A stretch of DNA of 64,000 nucleotides from Bradyrhizobium nivariense (lineage in GTDB: Bacteria; Pseudomonadota; Alphaproteobacteria; Rhizobiales; Xanthobacteraceae). Within the stretch, counting starts at the first letter, position 1. Each line of letters begins with the position of its first letter. Shown here piece after piece: positions 1 to 9,350 of this stretch. Both the position numbers and the translations under genes were made by a program. The notes below the pieces were generated by a model. It was not told the DNA's origin. It did not search any database and saw nothing but the letters and a program-made list of their open reading frames with translations. The stretch spans positions 186,001 through 250,000 of the forward strand of contig NZ_JARVWW010000005.1 of the NCBI RefSeq assembly GCF_029846715.1, in the 5' to 3' direction.

Positions 1-151
1 GCAATGGTTCTGCTATAGATAGTGCCTTGACAGCGCCCGAAAGGGGGCCCAATTCCCTCTGAACTCGCTGTAAGCTCGTATCTAAGCCCCTATTCATCCA
101 TCGACCGCTTCCCGCCCATTTGGCGAGGTGATTCGGTCCCGAGATTGCTCA

Positions 152-1120
152 ATGTCAGCCAAACCAGACCTCAAGATCGTGCTTTGTTCTCCCCGTGGCT
201 TCTGCGCCGGGGTGGTCCGGGCGATCGATACCGTGGAACGGGCGCTCGATAAGTATGGCGCCCCGGTCTATGTTCGCCATGAGATTGTGCACAACAAGTA
301 CGTCGTCGATGGGTTGAAAAAGAAGGGCGCGATCTTCGTCGAGGAGCTCGCCGAGATCCCGGAAAATACCACCGCGCCGGTGGTGTTCTCGGCCCATGGC
401 GTGCCGAAATCGGTTCCGGCCGACGCGACGTCCCGCAATTTGTTCTCGCTGGATGCGACCTGCCCGCTGGTGACCAAGGTGCACCGCGAGGCCGCGATCC
501 ATTTCAAGCGCGGCCGCGAGATCTTCCTGATCGGCCATTCCCATCACCCCGAGGTGGTCGGCACGCTCGGCCAGCTTCCGGTTGGCGCCGTGACCCTGAT
601 CGAGACCGCCGAGGATGCCAAGACCATCGCTCCGAAGGATCCGAACAACCTCGCCTTCGTGACCCAGACCACGCTTTCGATCGACGACACCGCGGAGATC
701 GTCGCGCTCCTGAAAGAGCGCTTCCCGAACATCAACGGGCCGCACAAGGAAGACATCTGCTACGCCACCACCAACCGCCAGCTCGCGGTGAAGAAGGTGG
801 CGCCGGTGGTCGACGCGCTGATCGTGGTCGGTGCGCCGAACTCGTCGAACTCGCAGCGCCTGCGCGAGGTCGCCGAGCGCGAGGGCTGCCCGATCGCCGT
901 GCTGGCGCAGCGCGCCACCGAAATCGACTGGAAGCGGTTCGAGAACATCACCAGCCTCGGCATCACCGCGGGCGCCTCGGCACCGGAAGTGATCGTCGAG
1001 GAGATCATGGACGCGTTCGCCGAGCGCTTCACGCTGCATGTGGAGACGGTCTCGGCCGCGGAGGAGAACGAGTTCTTCCCGCTGCCGCGCCAGGTGCGCC
1101 CCGAAGCCGCTGCCGAGTAG
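152..1120 (+). CDS. ispH: 4-hydroxy-3-methylbut-2-enyl diphosphate reductase
   Basis: Last enzyme of the MEP isoprenoid pathway: a cytosolic [4Fe-4S] enzyme that reduces HMBPP to IPP and DMAPP. Three cluster cysteines are visible at C18 (RGFCAGV), C104 (DATCPLV) and C203 ([10 protein letters not shown]), together with the substrate-binding HEIVHN, SAHGV and HPEVVG segments. At 322 residues the length is normal. I chose ATG 152 because the protein then begins right before the conserved core; an in-frame GTG at 128 would add eight residues. It is first in a tight run with thrB (6 bp gap) and rnhA. Family assignment is firm, the exact start less so. Confidence 0.96.
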   Translation: MSAKPDLKIVLCSPRGFCAGVVRAIDTVERALDKYGAPVYVRHEIVHNKYVVDGLKKKGAIFVEELAEIPENTTAPVVFSAHGVPKSVPADATSRNLFSLDATCPLVTKVHREAAIHFKRGREIFLIGHSHHPEVVGTLGQLPVGAVTLIETAEDAKTIAPKDPNNLAFVTQTTLSIDDTAEIVALLKERFPNINGPHKEDICYATTNRQLAVKKVAPVVDALIVVGAPNSSNSQRLREVAEREGCPIAVLAQRATEIDWKRFENITSLGITAGASAPEVIVEEIMDAFAERFTLHVETVSAAEENEFFPLPRQVRPEAAAE

Positions 1121-1126
1121 ACCCAT

Positions 1127-2110
1127 ATGGCGGTCTACACCGACGTCGCCGCCGACGAGCTTGCGGATTTCCTGAGCGAATATGATCTCGGCGAATTGCT
1201 CTCCTACAAGGGCATCGCCGAGGGCGTCGAGAATTCAAACTTCCTGCTGCACACCACCAAGGGCTCGTACATCCTCACGCTCTATGAAAAGCGCGTAGCG
1301 AAGAACGATCTGCCGTTCTTCCTCGCGCTGATGACGCATCTCGCCGAGCACGGCATCAACTGCCCGCTGCCGGTGAAGGGAAGAGACGGCGAGGCGCTGC
1401 GCGAGCTGTCGGGCCGGCCGGCCGCGATCATCACCTTTCTCGAAGGCGTCTGGCCGCGCAAGCCGAACGCCGCCCATTGCGCGGGCGTCGGCGGGGCGCT
1501 GGCGAAGATGCATCTGGCCGGCGCCAATTTCGCGATCAAGCGTGCGAATGCGCTCTCGGTCTCGGGCTGGCGGCCGCTGTTCGATGCGGCATCACACCGG
1601 GCCGACGAGGTGCAGCCGGGCCTGCGCGCGTTCCTTAGCCACGAGCTCGACTACCTCGAGAGCGGGGTCTGGCCGAAGCATTTGCCCGAAGGCGTGATCC
1701 ACGCCGACCTCTTCAACGACAACGTCTTCTTTCTCGGCGACCAGCTCTCGGGGATCATCGACTTCACCTTCGCCTGCAACGATTGGTTTGCCTATGACGT
1801 CGCGATCTGCCTCAACGCCTGGTGCTTCGAGCCGGATCATTCCTTCAACGTCACCAAGGCGCGCGCCTTCCTCAATGCTTATGGCCGGGTGCGAAAGCTG
1901 ACCGAGGCGGAAGAGGCTGCGTTGCCGCTGCTCGCGCGTGGCGCCGCGATCCGCTTCCTGCTGACGCGGCTGGTCGACTGGCTCAACGTTCCGCCCGGCG
2001 CACTGGTCAAGCCGAAGGATCCGCTGGAATATGTCCGCAAGCTGCGCTTCCACCAGAGCGTCTCAACCGTGCGCGACTACGGGCTGATGCCGTCAGGGCT
2101 GGTCGCGTGA
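1127..2110 (+). CDS. thrB: Homoserine kinase, APH-like (ThrB type II)
   Basis: Phosphorylates L-homoserine in threonine synthesis. This is the aminoglycoside-phosphotransferase-fold form of homoserine kinase found in alphaproteobacteria and pseudomonads, not the GHMP-fold form. Visible features are the Brenner motif H192-A-D194 with N199, and the metal-binding D212-F213 ([12 protein letters not shown]). At 327 residues it is full length. It begins 6 bp after ispH, and its stop overlaps the rnhA start by 4 bases (GTGA), so the three are probably co-transcribed and thrB-rnhA translationally coupled. The ispH-thrB-rnhA order is common in Bradyrhizobiaceae. Confidence 0.93.
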   Translation: MAVYTDVAADELADFLSEYDLGELLSYKGIAEGVENSNFLLHTTKGSYILTLYEKRVAKNDLPFFLALMTHLAEHGINCPLPVKGRDGEALRELSGRPAAIITFLEGVWPRKPNAAHCAGVGGALAKMHLAGANFAIKRANALSVSGWRPLFDAASHRADEVQPGLRAFLSHELDYLESGVWPKHLPEGVIHADLFNDNVFFLGDQLSGIIDFTFACNDWFAYDVAICLNAWCFEPDHSFNVTKARAFLNAYGRVRKLTEAEEAALPLLARGAAIRFLLTRLVDWLNVPPGALVKPKDPLEYVRKLRFHQSVSTVRDYGLMPSGLVA

Positions 2111-2571
2111 GCGAGCTTCCCAACGTCACGATCTATACCGACGGCGCCTGTTCGGGAAACCCCGGGCCCGGCGGCTGGGGCGCGATCCTGAAGTTCGGCG
2201 ACAAGGAAAAGGAGCTGAACGGCGGCGAGCGCCACACCACCAACAACCAGATGGAGTTGATGGCGGCGATCTCCGCGCTTGAAGCGCTGAAGAAGCCGTG
2301 CACCGTCGATCTCTACACCGACAGCCAATATGTGCGGCAGGGCATCACCGGCTGGATCCACGGCTGGAAGCGCAACGGCTGGCGCACCGCCGACAAGAAG
2401 CCGGTGAAGAATGTCGAGCTATGGCAGCGCCTCGATGCCGCGCTGAAGGCACATGAGGTACGCTGGCACTGGGTCAAGGGCCACGCAGGGCATCCCGAAA
2501 ACGAGCGCGCCGATCAGCTCGCGCGCGACGGGATCGTGAAGGCGCGGTTGCAGCAGAGGGTGGCGGAGTAG
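2107..2571 (+). CDS. rnhA: Ribonuclease HI
   Basis: Cleaves the RNA strand of RNA:DNA hybrids. All four acidic catalytic positions are visible: D12 ([13 protein letters not shown]), E50 (NNQMELMA), D72 (YTDSQYV) and the Asp of the C-terminal NERADQLAR motif, with the conserved [12 protein letters not shown] segment before it. The start is the GTG at 2107, which overlaps the thrB stop; a longer in-frame reading upstream lies inside thrB and is not real. The product is 154 residues, normal for bacterial RNase HI. It is last in the ispH-thrB-rnhA operon and is followed by a palindromic repeat element. Confidence 0.95.
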   Translation: MSELPNVTIYTDGACSGNPGPGGWGAILKFGDKEKELNGGERHTTNNQMELMAAISALEALKKPCTVDLYTDSQYVRQGITGWIHGWKRNGWRTADKKPVKNVELWQRLDAALKAHEVRWHWVKGHAGHPENERADQLARDGIVKARLQQRVAE

Positions 2572-2594
2572 GCGCGGTCGGCGCTCCACTCTCA

Positions 2595-2719
2595 ACTGTC
2601 ATCGCCCGCCTTGAGCGCAATTGCGCACTGGGGCGGGCGATCCAGTACGCCGCGGCGGCTGTAATGAATCGCGACGTCTCTGGAATACTGGATGCCCCGC
2701 TTTCGCGGGGCATGACAGT
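2595..2719. repeat. Intergenic palindromic mosaic repeat, about 125 bp
   Basis: The ends form a perfect 8-bp inverted repeat (ACTGTCAT at 2595-2602, ATGACAGT at 2712-2719). Inside are two further hairpin-forming segments, CGCCCGCC...GGCGGGCG on the left and GCCCCGC...GCGGGGC on the right, plus internal CCAGTA/TACTGG-like arms. This layout resembles the extragenic palindromic elements scattered through Bradyrhizobium chromosomes. It lies between the convergent rnhA and peroxiredoxin genes, where transcripts from both sides would form strong secondary structure. I could not check copy number. Confidence 0.6.
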
Positions 2720-2751
2720 GTTATTTGTGGCTGAGAGTGGCGTCTAAAAGC

Positions 2752-3237
2752 TTACAGCTGCCCCAGCAGCGTATCGCCGCCGGAGACCTCGACCTTGCCG
2801 GGCATCGCTTCGAGGTTGAGTTTCTTGACCACGCTGTCCTCGACCAGCATCGAATAGCGCTTGGAGCGGATGCCGAGACCGTTGCCGGAGGCGTCGAGCT
2901 CCATGCCGATCGCCTTGGCGAAGTCGGCATTGCCGTCGGCGAGGAAGATGGCCTCGTCGCGCTGGTCGGTGTCGCGCTTCCAGGCGTTCATGACGAAGGC
3001 GTCGTTGACGGAGACGATGGCGATGGTGTCGACGCCCTTGTCCTTCATGGCGTAGGCGTTGAGGAAGATACTCGGCAGATGCATCTTGTGGCAGGTGCCG
3101 GTGTAGGCGCCGGGCACCGCGAACAGCGCCACTTTCTTGCCCTTGAAGATATCGTCGGTGGTCTTCACCTGCGGGCCTTCCGCCGTCATCACGCGGAATT
3201 TCGCCTCGGGCAGCTTGTCGCCAGTCTGGATGGTCAT
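2752..3237 (-). CDS. Peroxiredoxin, Prx5 type, single cysteine
   Basis: Thiol peroxidase of the AhpC/TSA-Prx5 group that reduces H2O2 and organic peroxides. The peroxidatic residue is C49 in PGAYTGTCHKMHLP. It is the only cysteine in the 161 residues, so an external thiol (glutathione/glutaredoxin or thioredoxin) must resolve it. The active-site loop reads TGTC where TPTC is usual. The start is fixed by a good Shine-Dalgarno (AGGGAGA) 6-8 bases before the ATG at 3237; the open frame runs further upstream without support. Convergent with rnhA. Confidence 0.92.
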   Translation of the reverse strand: MTIQTGDKLPEAKFRVMTAEGPQVKTTDDIFKGKKVALFAVPGAYTGTCHKMHLPSIFLNAYAMKDKGVDTIAIVSVNDAFVMNAWKRDTDQRDEAIFLADGNADFAKAIGMELDASGNGLGIRSKRYSMLVEDSVVKKLNLEAMPGKVEVSGGDTLLGQL

Positions 3238-3346
3238 CGTGAAGTCTCCCTGAAAATCGGTCCCGCTTTTTAGACCGTGCGGCGGCGCTGCACAATGTTG
3301 CCGGTGGGGGAGGAGGCGAGGGTCGCGGCCCTTCACTGTTATGTCA

Positions 3347-3901
3347 TCAGCCGGCAACCCCCCCGTCGTCGAGGAAGGCCTGCTCGTCCTTCGTGGTCTC
3401 GCGTCCCAGGAGGCGGTTGCGGTGGGGGAAGCGGCCGAACCGCTGGATGATGTCGGCGTGCTCCCGGGCGTATTTCAGATTCTCCGCATTGTCGGTGTTC
3501 TGAAACAGCGCGACGCAATGCAACTGGTCGGGCAGGTGCTCGGAATGCATGAAGGGCAAATAGAGGAATTCGAGCAGGACGGGATCGATCCCGCGATCTG
3601 TGCCCCTCTCGATTGCGCGGCGGGCGACGTCGCGCGCCAGCGCGTCGCTGGCAAAGGCTTCCGGCGTGCCGCGGAACATGTTGCGGGGAAACTGGTCGAG
3701 CGCGATGACGAGCGCCAGCGCGCCCTCGTCGCTGTATTCCCAGGAGGCCAGCTCGCCGGCGGTCGCTCTCTTCCATAGCAGAAGAAAGCGACGCCTGACC
3801 TCCGCGTCGAAAGCGTCGCTGTGCTTGTACCAGCGCTCGCGACCGGCCTCGCGCCAGAAGGCGAGAATGCCGGCCGGCGTGATGTCGCCGACGTCAGTCA
3901 T
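3347..3901 (-). CDS. DUF924 family protein
   Basis: A 184-residue soluble protein with the DUF924 hallmarks: ILAFWREAGRERWY near the N-terminus, the central ALALVIALDQFPRNMFRGTP segment, the FLYLPFMHSE motif and a C-terminal FPHRNRLLGR. The family is predicted to be all-helical and TPR-like with no firm biochemical role. It starts 16 bp after the stop of the acyl-CoA ligase gene on the same strand, so the two are probably one transcript. Whether it takes part in fatty-acid metabolism is unknown. Confidence 0.85.
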   Translation of the reverse strand: MTDVGDITPAGILAFWREAGRERWYKHSDAFDAEVRRRFLLLWKRATAGELASWEYSDEGALALVIALDQFPRNMFRGTPEAFASDALARDVARRAIERGTDRGIDPVLLEFLYLPFMHSEHLPDQLHCVALFQNTDNAENLKYAREHADIIQRFGRFPHRNRLLGRETTKDEQAFLDDGGVAG

Positions 3902-3917
3902 CAACCAGCGGTGCGCC

Positions 3918-5603
3918 TTACGCCGCCTCCGCCTTCTTCTCGTCGCGCAATTGCCGGCGCAGGATCTTGCCGACATTGGTCTTCGGCAGGTCGGTGCGGA
4001 ATTCGATGTGCTTGGGCACCTTGTAGCCCGTCAGCTGCTCCTGGCAGAACTTGACCACGGCTTCGGCCGTGAGGTTCGGGTCTTTCTTGACCACGAAGGC
4101 TTTCACCGCCTCTCCCGACTTGGAATCGGGGATGCCGATGACGGCGCATTCGAGCACCCCCGGGTTGCTCGCGATCACTTCCTCGATCTCGTTCGGATAG
4201 ACGTTGAAGCCGGAGACCAGGATCATGTCCTTCTTGCGGTCGACGATCTTGGTGTAGCCGGTCTCGTCCATCACGCCGATGTCGCCGGTGCGGAAATAGC
4301 CGTCCGCGGTCATCACCTTGGCGGTCTCTTCCGGTCTGTTCCAGTAGCCCGACATCACCTGCGGGCCCTTGGCGCAGATCTCGCCGGGCTGGCCGAGCGG
4401 CAATTCGTTGCCGTCGTCGTCGCGAATCGAGATCCAGGTCGAGGGCACGGGGATGCCGATCGATCCCGAGAACTCGGTCGTGGTCGCGGGGTTGCAGGTC
4501 AACGTCGGCGATGTCTCGGACAGGCCGTAGCCTTCGGCGATGAAGCAGCCGGTCACCGCCTTCCACTGCTCGGCCACGGTGCGCTGCACCGCCATGCCGC
4601 CGCCGTTGGAGATCTTCAGCTTGGAGAAGTCGAGCTTCTTGAAATCGGGATGATGCATCAGCCCGTTGTAGAGCGTGTTCACGGCCGGGAAGCTGTTGAC
4701 CTGGTATTTTGCCAGCTCCTTGACGAAGCCTGCGATGTCGCGCGGATTGGGGATCAGCAGATTGCAGCCGCCGGCGCGTACCGCGAGCAGGTAGCAGGCC
4801 GTCAGCGCGAAGATGTGATAGAGCGGCAGCGCGCAAACGATCATGAGCTGATCGACATGCGGAGGCGAGGCGAGCGCCGGCTGGAGCCAGGCGTCGTTCT
4901 GCAGGACGTTGGCGACGATGTTGCGGTGGAGCAGGGTGGCGCCCTTGGAGACGCCGGTGGTGCCGCCGGTATATTGCAGGAAGGCGACGTCGCCGGGCGA
5001 CAGTTTCGGCTTGTTGAACGTCGCGCCGCGGCCGGCCGAGAGCGCATCGTTGAACGACACCGCGCCAGGCAACGAATAAGACGGCACCATCTTCTTGACG
5101 CGGCGGACGACGAGATTGACGATGACGCCCTTGAAGCCGAGCAGGTCGCCCATGCTGGCGACGATGACATGCTTGACAGCCGTCTTGGCGATCACCTGTT
5201 CGACGGTGTGGGCAAAATTCTCCAGCACGATGACGGCTTCGGCGCCGGAATCCTTGAGCTGATGCTCGAGCTCGCGCGGGGTGTAGAGCGGGTTGACGTT
5301 GACCACGGTGAAACCGGCGCGCAGCACGGCGGCGGTTGCGACCGGATATTGCAGCACGTTCGGCATCATGATGGCGACGCGAGCGCCGCGCTGCAGCCCG
5401 CGGCCTTGCAAATAAGCGGCCAGCGCAACCGACATCTGATCGAGGTCGCGATAGCTGATCGACTTGTCCATGCAGATGAACGCCTTGCGGTCGGCGAACT
5501 TGGAAAAGCTCTCCTCCAAGAGGTCGACCAGCGATGCGTATTGCGTCGGCTCGATATCAGCAGGCACGCCGGGCGGATATTGCTTGAGCCAGATGCGCTC
5601 CAT
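3918..5603 (-). CDS. fadD: Long-chain fatty-acid--CoA ligase (FadD type)
   Basis: ATP-dependent activation of fatty acids to acyl-CoA. ANL-superfamily motifs are clear: the P-loop YTGGTTGVSKGA (about residues 211-222), EGYGLSETSP, YFRTGDIGVMD and the C-terminal catalytic-lysine region GKILRRQLRDE. The start at 5603 is preferred because GAGGGAG lies 8 bases upstream, whereas the ATG at 5618 would place that ribosome-binding site inside the gene. The product is 561 residues, normal for FadD. It is upstream of and close to the DUF924 gene. Chain-length preference cannot be read from sequence; the symbol is by family. Confidence 0.9.
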   Translation of the reverse strand: MERIWLKQYPPGVPADIEPTQYASLVDLLEESFSKFADRKAFICMDKSISYRDLDQMSVALAAYLQGRGLQRGARVAIMMPNVLQYPVATAAVLRAGFTVVNVNPLYTPRELEHQLKDSGAEAVIVLENFAHTVEQVIAKTAVKHVIVASMGDLLGFKGVIVNLVVRRVKKMVPSYSLPGAVSFNDALSAGRGATFNKPKLSPGDVAFLQYTGGTTGVSKGATLLHRNIVANVLQNDAWLQPALASPPHVDQLMIVCALPLYHIFALTACYLLAVRAGGCNLLIPNPRDIAGFVKELAKYQVNSFPAVNTLYNGLMHHPDFKKLDFSKLKISNGGGMAVQRTVAEQWKAVTGCFIAEGYGLSETSPTLTCNPATTTEFSGSIGIPVPSTWISIRDDDGNELPLGQPGEICAKGPQVMSGYWNRPEETAKVMTADGYFRTGDIGVMDETGYTKIVDRKKDMILVSGFNVYPNEIEEVIASNPGVLECAVIGIPDSKSGEAVKAFVVKKDPNLTAEAVVKFCQEQLTGYKVPKHIEFRTDLPKTNVGKILRRQLRDEKKAEAA

Positions 5604-5792
5604 GGAAAACTCCCTCATTTACCAGAGCCCGTTGTGTCTCGGGCTTGCCTCATTGCTGCCAGTATCGAGCTTGCCGGAACGGGTGGCAAGTCGTCGTGGC
5701 TTAGGGCAAAGGTCGGGGAGTAGCTACCGGAATCCCCGCAAACCGCGTTGCCGCAGTGCGAAGTACGGGCGCGGTCTCAGCTCGGTGCGCCG

Positions 5793-7274
5793 TTAACTGT
5801 TGTTGGCCGGCTTGGCGGCGGGCTTGGTCGCTGCCTTTGGCTTGGCGGGCTTGGGAGCCGGATCGCCGCTTGCCGCTGGTTTTGCCGCCGCATCGGATTT
5901 TGCCGCAGCGTGCTTGGTCCCGGCCGGCTTGGCTGCGGTCTTGCCGTCGCTCTTGACGTCAGCTGGCTTGGCATCCGGCTTCGCCGCCGCCGTCTTGGCG
6001 TCTGTCTTGGCTGCCGTCTTGGCATCCGTCTTGGCGTCCTTCGGCTTGTCGGCCGCGTCAGGCTTCTTGGCGACGCGCGACTTCTTGCCACGCGGCTTTG
6101 GCGTGGCCTGCTGGTCGGCATCGGCCGCGACCGCCGCGATCAGGGCGGTGCCGGTGCGGGTCGGGCCGGTATAGACCAGCACGGGTTCGGCCGCTGCCGG
6201 GGCCGAGGCCATCAGCTCGGAGGCCTTCATCAGGGGCGGCTGGAGGCCGGCCGTGAAGAAGGTGACCTGGGCTTCTCCGCCGGTCGCCGAGGCCGATCCT
6301 GTCGCGCCGCCATTGGCCGCGATCAGCGCATCGTCATCGTCGCTGGCCGGTCGCTTGCGATGGCCGCCGCACATGTCCTCGCGCAGGTTCGGCGGCGAGG
6401 CGTCGACCGGCACCAGCTTTTCGACTGTGCCGAGCGAGGGGCGGAGCCAAGTGAGGTTGTCTTGCGAGAAACCGCGCTCGAGCAGCTGGGCTGCCTTCAC
6501 CGCGCGCGCGGTGCCGGAATTGGCGCCGAGCACCACCGCGATCAGTCGGCGGCCGTTGCGTGTCGCCGACGCAACGAGGTTGTAGCCCGAGGCGCAGATG
6601 AAGCCGGTCTTGAAACCGTCGGCACCGGGATAGCGGCCGATCAGCTTGTTGAAATTGCCGGTGACGCGCTTGCCGAAGCGGATCGCCGGGATATGCACGA
6701 AGTATTCGTATTCCGGCAGGTCGCGCAGGAACGAGCGCGCGAGAATGCCGAGGTCGCGCGCCGACGTGATCTGGCCGTCGGCGGGCAGGCCGTTCGGATT
6801 GACGTAGCTCGTCTGCGTCATGCCGAGCTTCTGCGCGGTGTCGTTCATCATCGCGGAGAAGCCGTCGATCGAGCCGCCGACGCCTTCGGCGAGCACGACG
6901 GCCATGTCGTTCGCCGACTTCACCATCATCATCTTCAGCGCGTTGTCGACGGTGAGCTGTGTTCCCGGACGGAACCCCATCTTCGACGGCGATTGCGAGG
7001 CCGCTGTCGGCGACACCGTGATCAGCGTGTCGAGCGTGAGCTTGCCGTCCTTGACCGCCTTCAGCGTCACATAGGCGGTCATGATCTTGGTGACGGAAGC
7101 CGGATACCAGGGAATGGTCGCGTTTTCCGCCTGCAACACCTTGCCGCTGTCGGCCTCGATCAGGAGCAGGGCTTCGGCGCCCGCCGCGCGCGGCGCGAGC
7201 AATGCGGCGCATGCGAGTGCCGCGGCGAACAGGTTGAACAGGGATTTGCGAAGCAGCGGGCGAAGAGCGTGCAC
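5793..7274 (-). CDS. D-alanyl-D-alanine carboxypeptidase (S11, PBP5-like) with Ala/Lys-rich tail
   Basis: Trims the terminal D-Ala of peptidoglycan stem peptides in the periplasm. A signal peptide spans about residues 1-33, followed by the three penicillin-binding motifs: S60-V-T-K63, S120-A-N122 and K222-T-G224 (DGFKTGFICASGYN). The start codon is GTG. After the catalytic core comes a linker and then a long C-terminal tail (about 395-493) rich in Ala, Lys, Pro and Asp. The usual PBP5 amphipathic anchor helix is not evident there. The tail may contact the anionic cell wall or DNA-like polymers, but that is inference. The 189 bp on either side show no gene. Confidence 0.92.
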   Translation of the reverse strand: MHALRPLLRKSLFNLFAAALACAALLAPRAAGAEALLLIEADSGKVLQAENATIPWYPASVTKIMTAYVTLKAVKDGKLTLDTLITVSPTAASQSPSKMGFRPGTQLTVDNALKMMMVKSANDMAVVLAEGVGGSIDGFSAMMNDTAQKLGMTQTSYVNPNGLPADGQITSARDLGILARSFLRDLPEYEYFVHIPAIRFGKRVTGNFNKLIGRYPGADGFKTGFICASGYNLVASATRNGRRLIAVVLGANSGTARAVKAAQLLERGFSQDNLTWLRPSLGTVEKLVPVDASPPNLREDMCGGHRKRPASDDDDALIAANGGATGSASATGGEAQVTFFTAGLQPPLMKASELMASAPAAAEPVLVYTGPTRTGTALIAAVAADADQQATPKPRGKKSRVAKKPDAADKPKDAKTDAKTAAKTDAKTAAAKPDAKPADVKSDGKTAAKPAGTKHAAAKSDAAAKPAASGDPAPKPAKPKAATKPAAKPANNS

Positions 7275-7463
7275 TATCCGATTCCGGTCCTTGGAGACCC
7301 GCCGGTTCCGGTCGGCTCTCGTGATCTGATGTTCGGTTCTGAAATCCAGCGCCGCCGCTTGCGGCGCCGCAAACCTATACCGGCTCGTGCGTCGGGAATA
7401 GGGGCATCAGCGGGGTATTCCGCAATGAAATAGGCCGAATTTCGACGGTATCGTGGAGACTTG

Positions 7464-9260
7464 CTAAGGCGACTTGGCGGCAGTCGCGGCAGCCTCGGCC
7501 GCTGTCACGCTGGCCCGTGCGTTCTCCTGAACCATGAATTGGGCCCTGGCGAGGTCGGCGAAATGGTCGCCTTTGGCCACGAGTTCATCGAAAGTTCCGC
7601 TTTCGATCACACGCCCGTTCTCGAACACCAGGATCCGCGTGGCATTACGGATGGTGGAGAGACGGTGAGCGATCACGAAGGTGGTGCGGCCCTTCATCAC
7701 TTCGTCGAGAGCGGCATTCACCTTGGCTTCGGTGACGGCGTCGAGCGCGCTGGTCGCCTCGTCCAGGATCAGGAGCGGCGGATCCTTCAGCAGTGCACGG
7801 GCGATCGACAGCCGCTGGCGCTCGCCGCCGGACAGCATGCGGCCGCGCTCGCCGGCATTGGTCTCGAAGCCGCCGCTGCGCTCGATGAAGTCGAGCGCCT
7901 GCGCGCGCTCCGCCGCCTTGCGCATCTCGGCCTCAGTGGCGTCCGGCTTGCCGACGCGCAAATTCTCCGCGATCGAGCGGTTGAACAGCAGCGCCTCCTG
8001 AAAGACCACGCCGATGTTCCGCCGCAGCGATGTCAGCGTCACCCCGCGCACGTCCATGCCGTCGATCCTGATGAAGCCGGACTGCGGATCGAAGGCGCGA
8101 TGCAGCAGCGCAATCGCCGTCGACTTGCCGGCGCCGGTCGCGCCGACCAGCGCGATGGTCTGGCCGGGCAGCGCGGTGAAGGAGAGATCCTCGACCGCCG
8201 GCCGTTTGCCGTCATAGGAGAAGGTGACGTCGTTGAATTCGACGAGGCCGGAGAGCCGACCCGCGTCGATCGCGTCGGGCCGGTCGTGCACCGCAGGCAC
8301 CGCATCGAGCACGTTGAAGAACTCGCGCAGGCGCGGGGCTTCCATGAACACGTTGTTGATGAAGCTCACGACCTGCTCGAGCTTCTGGATCAGAAGCGTC
8401 GCGAAGCTCACGAACATCACGATTTCGCCGACCGAGGTCAGCCCCTGGTCGTGCAGCGATATGCCCAGCGTGAAGATCGCGAGCACCGTGATCGTGGTGG
8501 AGGCGCGCGTGATGACGGTGACGAGCGCCCACCACGACAACACCGGCATTTGCGCCGCGAGCAACTGGTCGGCGACGGAGCGCAAGCCCTTCACCTCGGA
8601 TTCGACGCGCACGAAACTCTGCACCAGCGCGACATTGCCGAGGGCGTCGGAAGCGCGCGCGGAAAGTTCGCTGTAGTGCTCCTCCACCTCCATCTGCATG
8701 CCGAAGGTTCTGCGCACCACGAAGGTCGTCAGCGCCGTGAAGACGATGCAGAGCACGAACAGCAGGATCGCGAGCCGCCAGTTCAGGTACAGTGATAGCG
8801 GCAGCAACACCACGACCGACAGGATCGCGGCAAAGTGCTCGCGGAAGAAGCCGAGCCAGAGCCGCCACAGCGCATCGGTGCCGTTGAGCATCACCTTCAT
8901 CAGCCGGCCCGAATGGGTGCCGGAATGGAAGGTCAGCGGCAGTTGCAGGATGTGCTCGAAATAGTCGGTCAGCACCGCCTGGCGCTGGCGGTGCGAGAGC
9001 CGGTCGGCTTGCAAGGCCACGAGTGCGCTGCAGGCGATGGTGAACAGCCCGAACGCCACCCAGGCCATCAGAAACGGCCAGGCCGAGTCCGATCCGGCGA
9101 CCGTCTTGCCCGAGAGAACGTCGACGATCCGGCCAAACAGCACGGGTTCGGCGAACTGCGAGGCGGCAAGCAGGAGGTTGGCAAACGCCAGCAACCAGCC
9201 CAGCCGCGCCTCTTTGCCGAGCAGTTCGAGAACGCGGGTGTAGAGGCGGAGGATGGGCAT
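7464..9260 (-). CDS. ndvA: Cyclic beta-1,2-glucan ABC exporter (NdvA/ChvA type)
   Basis: A half-size ABC exporter with fused membrane and ATPase domains that moves cyclic beta-glucans to the periplasm, needed for osmoadaptation and plant infection in rhizobia. An N-terminal transmembrane domain (about residues 20-310) with the [18 protein letters not shown] segment typical of NdvA precedes the nucleotide-binding domain: Walker A G373-ATGAGKS380, signature LSGGE (476-480) and Walker [13 protein letters not shown] (497-508). At 598 residues the length matches NdvA. No glucan synthase gene is adjacent. A second glucan-related gene, opgC, lies at 52.7 kb. Substrate is inferred from similarity. 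Confidence 0.87.
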   Translation of the reverse strand: MPILRLYTRVLELLGKEARLGWLLAFANLLLAASQFAEPVLFGRIVDVLSGKTVAGSDSAWPFLMAWVAFGLFTIACSALVALQADRLSHRQRQAVLTDYFEHILQLPLTFHSGTHSGRLMKVMLNGTDALWRLWLGFFREHFAAILSVVVLLPLSLYLNWRLAILLFVLCIVFTALTTFVVRRTFGMQMEVEEHYSELSARASDALGNVALVQSFVRVESEVKGLRSVADQLLAAQMPVLSWWALVTVITRASTTITVLAIFTLGISLHDQGLTSVGEIVMFVSFATLLIQKLEQVVSFINNVFMEAPRLREFFNVLDAVPAVHDRPDAIDAGRLSGLVEFNDVTFSYDGKRPAVEDLSFTALPGQTIALVGATGAGKSTAIALLHRAFDPQSGFIRIDGMDVRGVTLTSLRRNIGVVFQEALLFNRSIAENLRVGKPDATEAEMRKAAERAQALDFIERSGGFETNAGERGRMLSGGERQRLSIARALLKDPPLLILDEATSALDAVTEAKVNAALDEVMKGRTTFVIAHRLSTIRNATRILVFENGRVIESGTFDELVAKGDHFADLARAQFMVQENARASVTAAEAAATAAKSP

Positions 9261-9350
9261 GGGGCGAGGAGCTCGGGCGGATAGATCGGAGTGAGTCCAT
9301 ACTCTAATCAGGGATCGCCCGCGAGATATAGCGGAAGGTGTCGGTTTTGC

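Noticed and set aside
27..55. TTGACA promoter before ispH
   Set aside because: The -35 is perfect, but the -10 position (near AATTCC) is poor; left unlisted.
155..1126. Long antisense frame over ispH
   Set aside because: It mirrors ispH codon periodicity in high-GC DNA and has Arg/His/Asp-biased composition with no domain; ispH is certain.
3600..5723. 707-residue plus-strand frame over the acyl-CoA ligase
   Set aside because: Antisense shadow of fadD and the DUF924 gene; its composition is typical for reversed high-GC coding sequence.
5748..7433. 561-residue plus-strand frame over the carboxypeptidase
   Set aside because: Gly/Arg-rich antisense shadow of the S11 peptidase gene, with no start signal.
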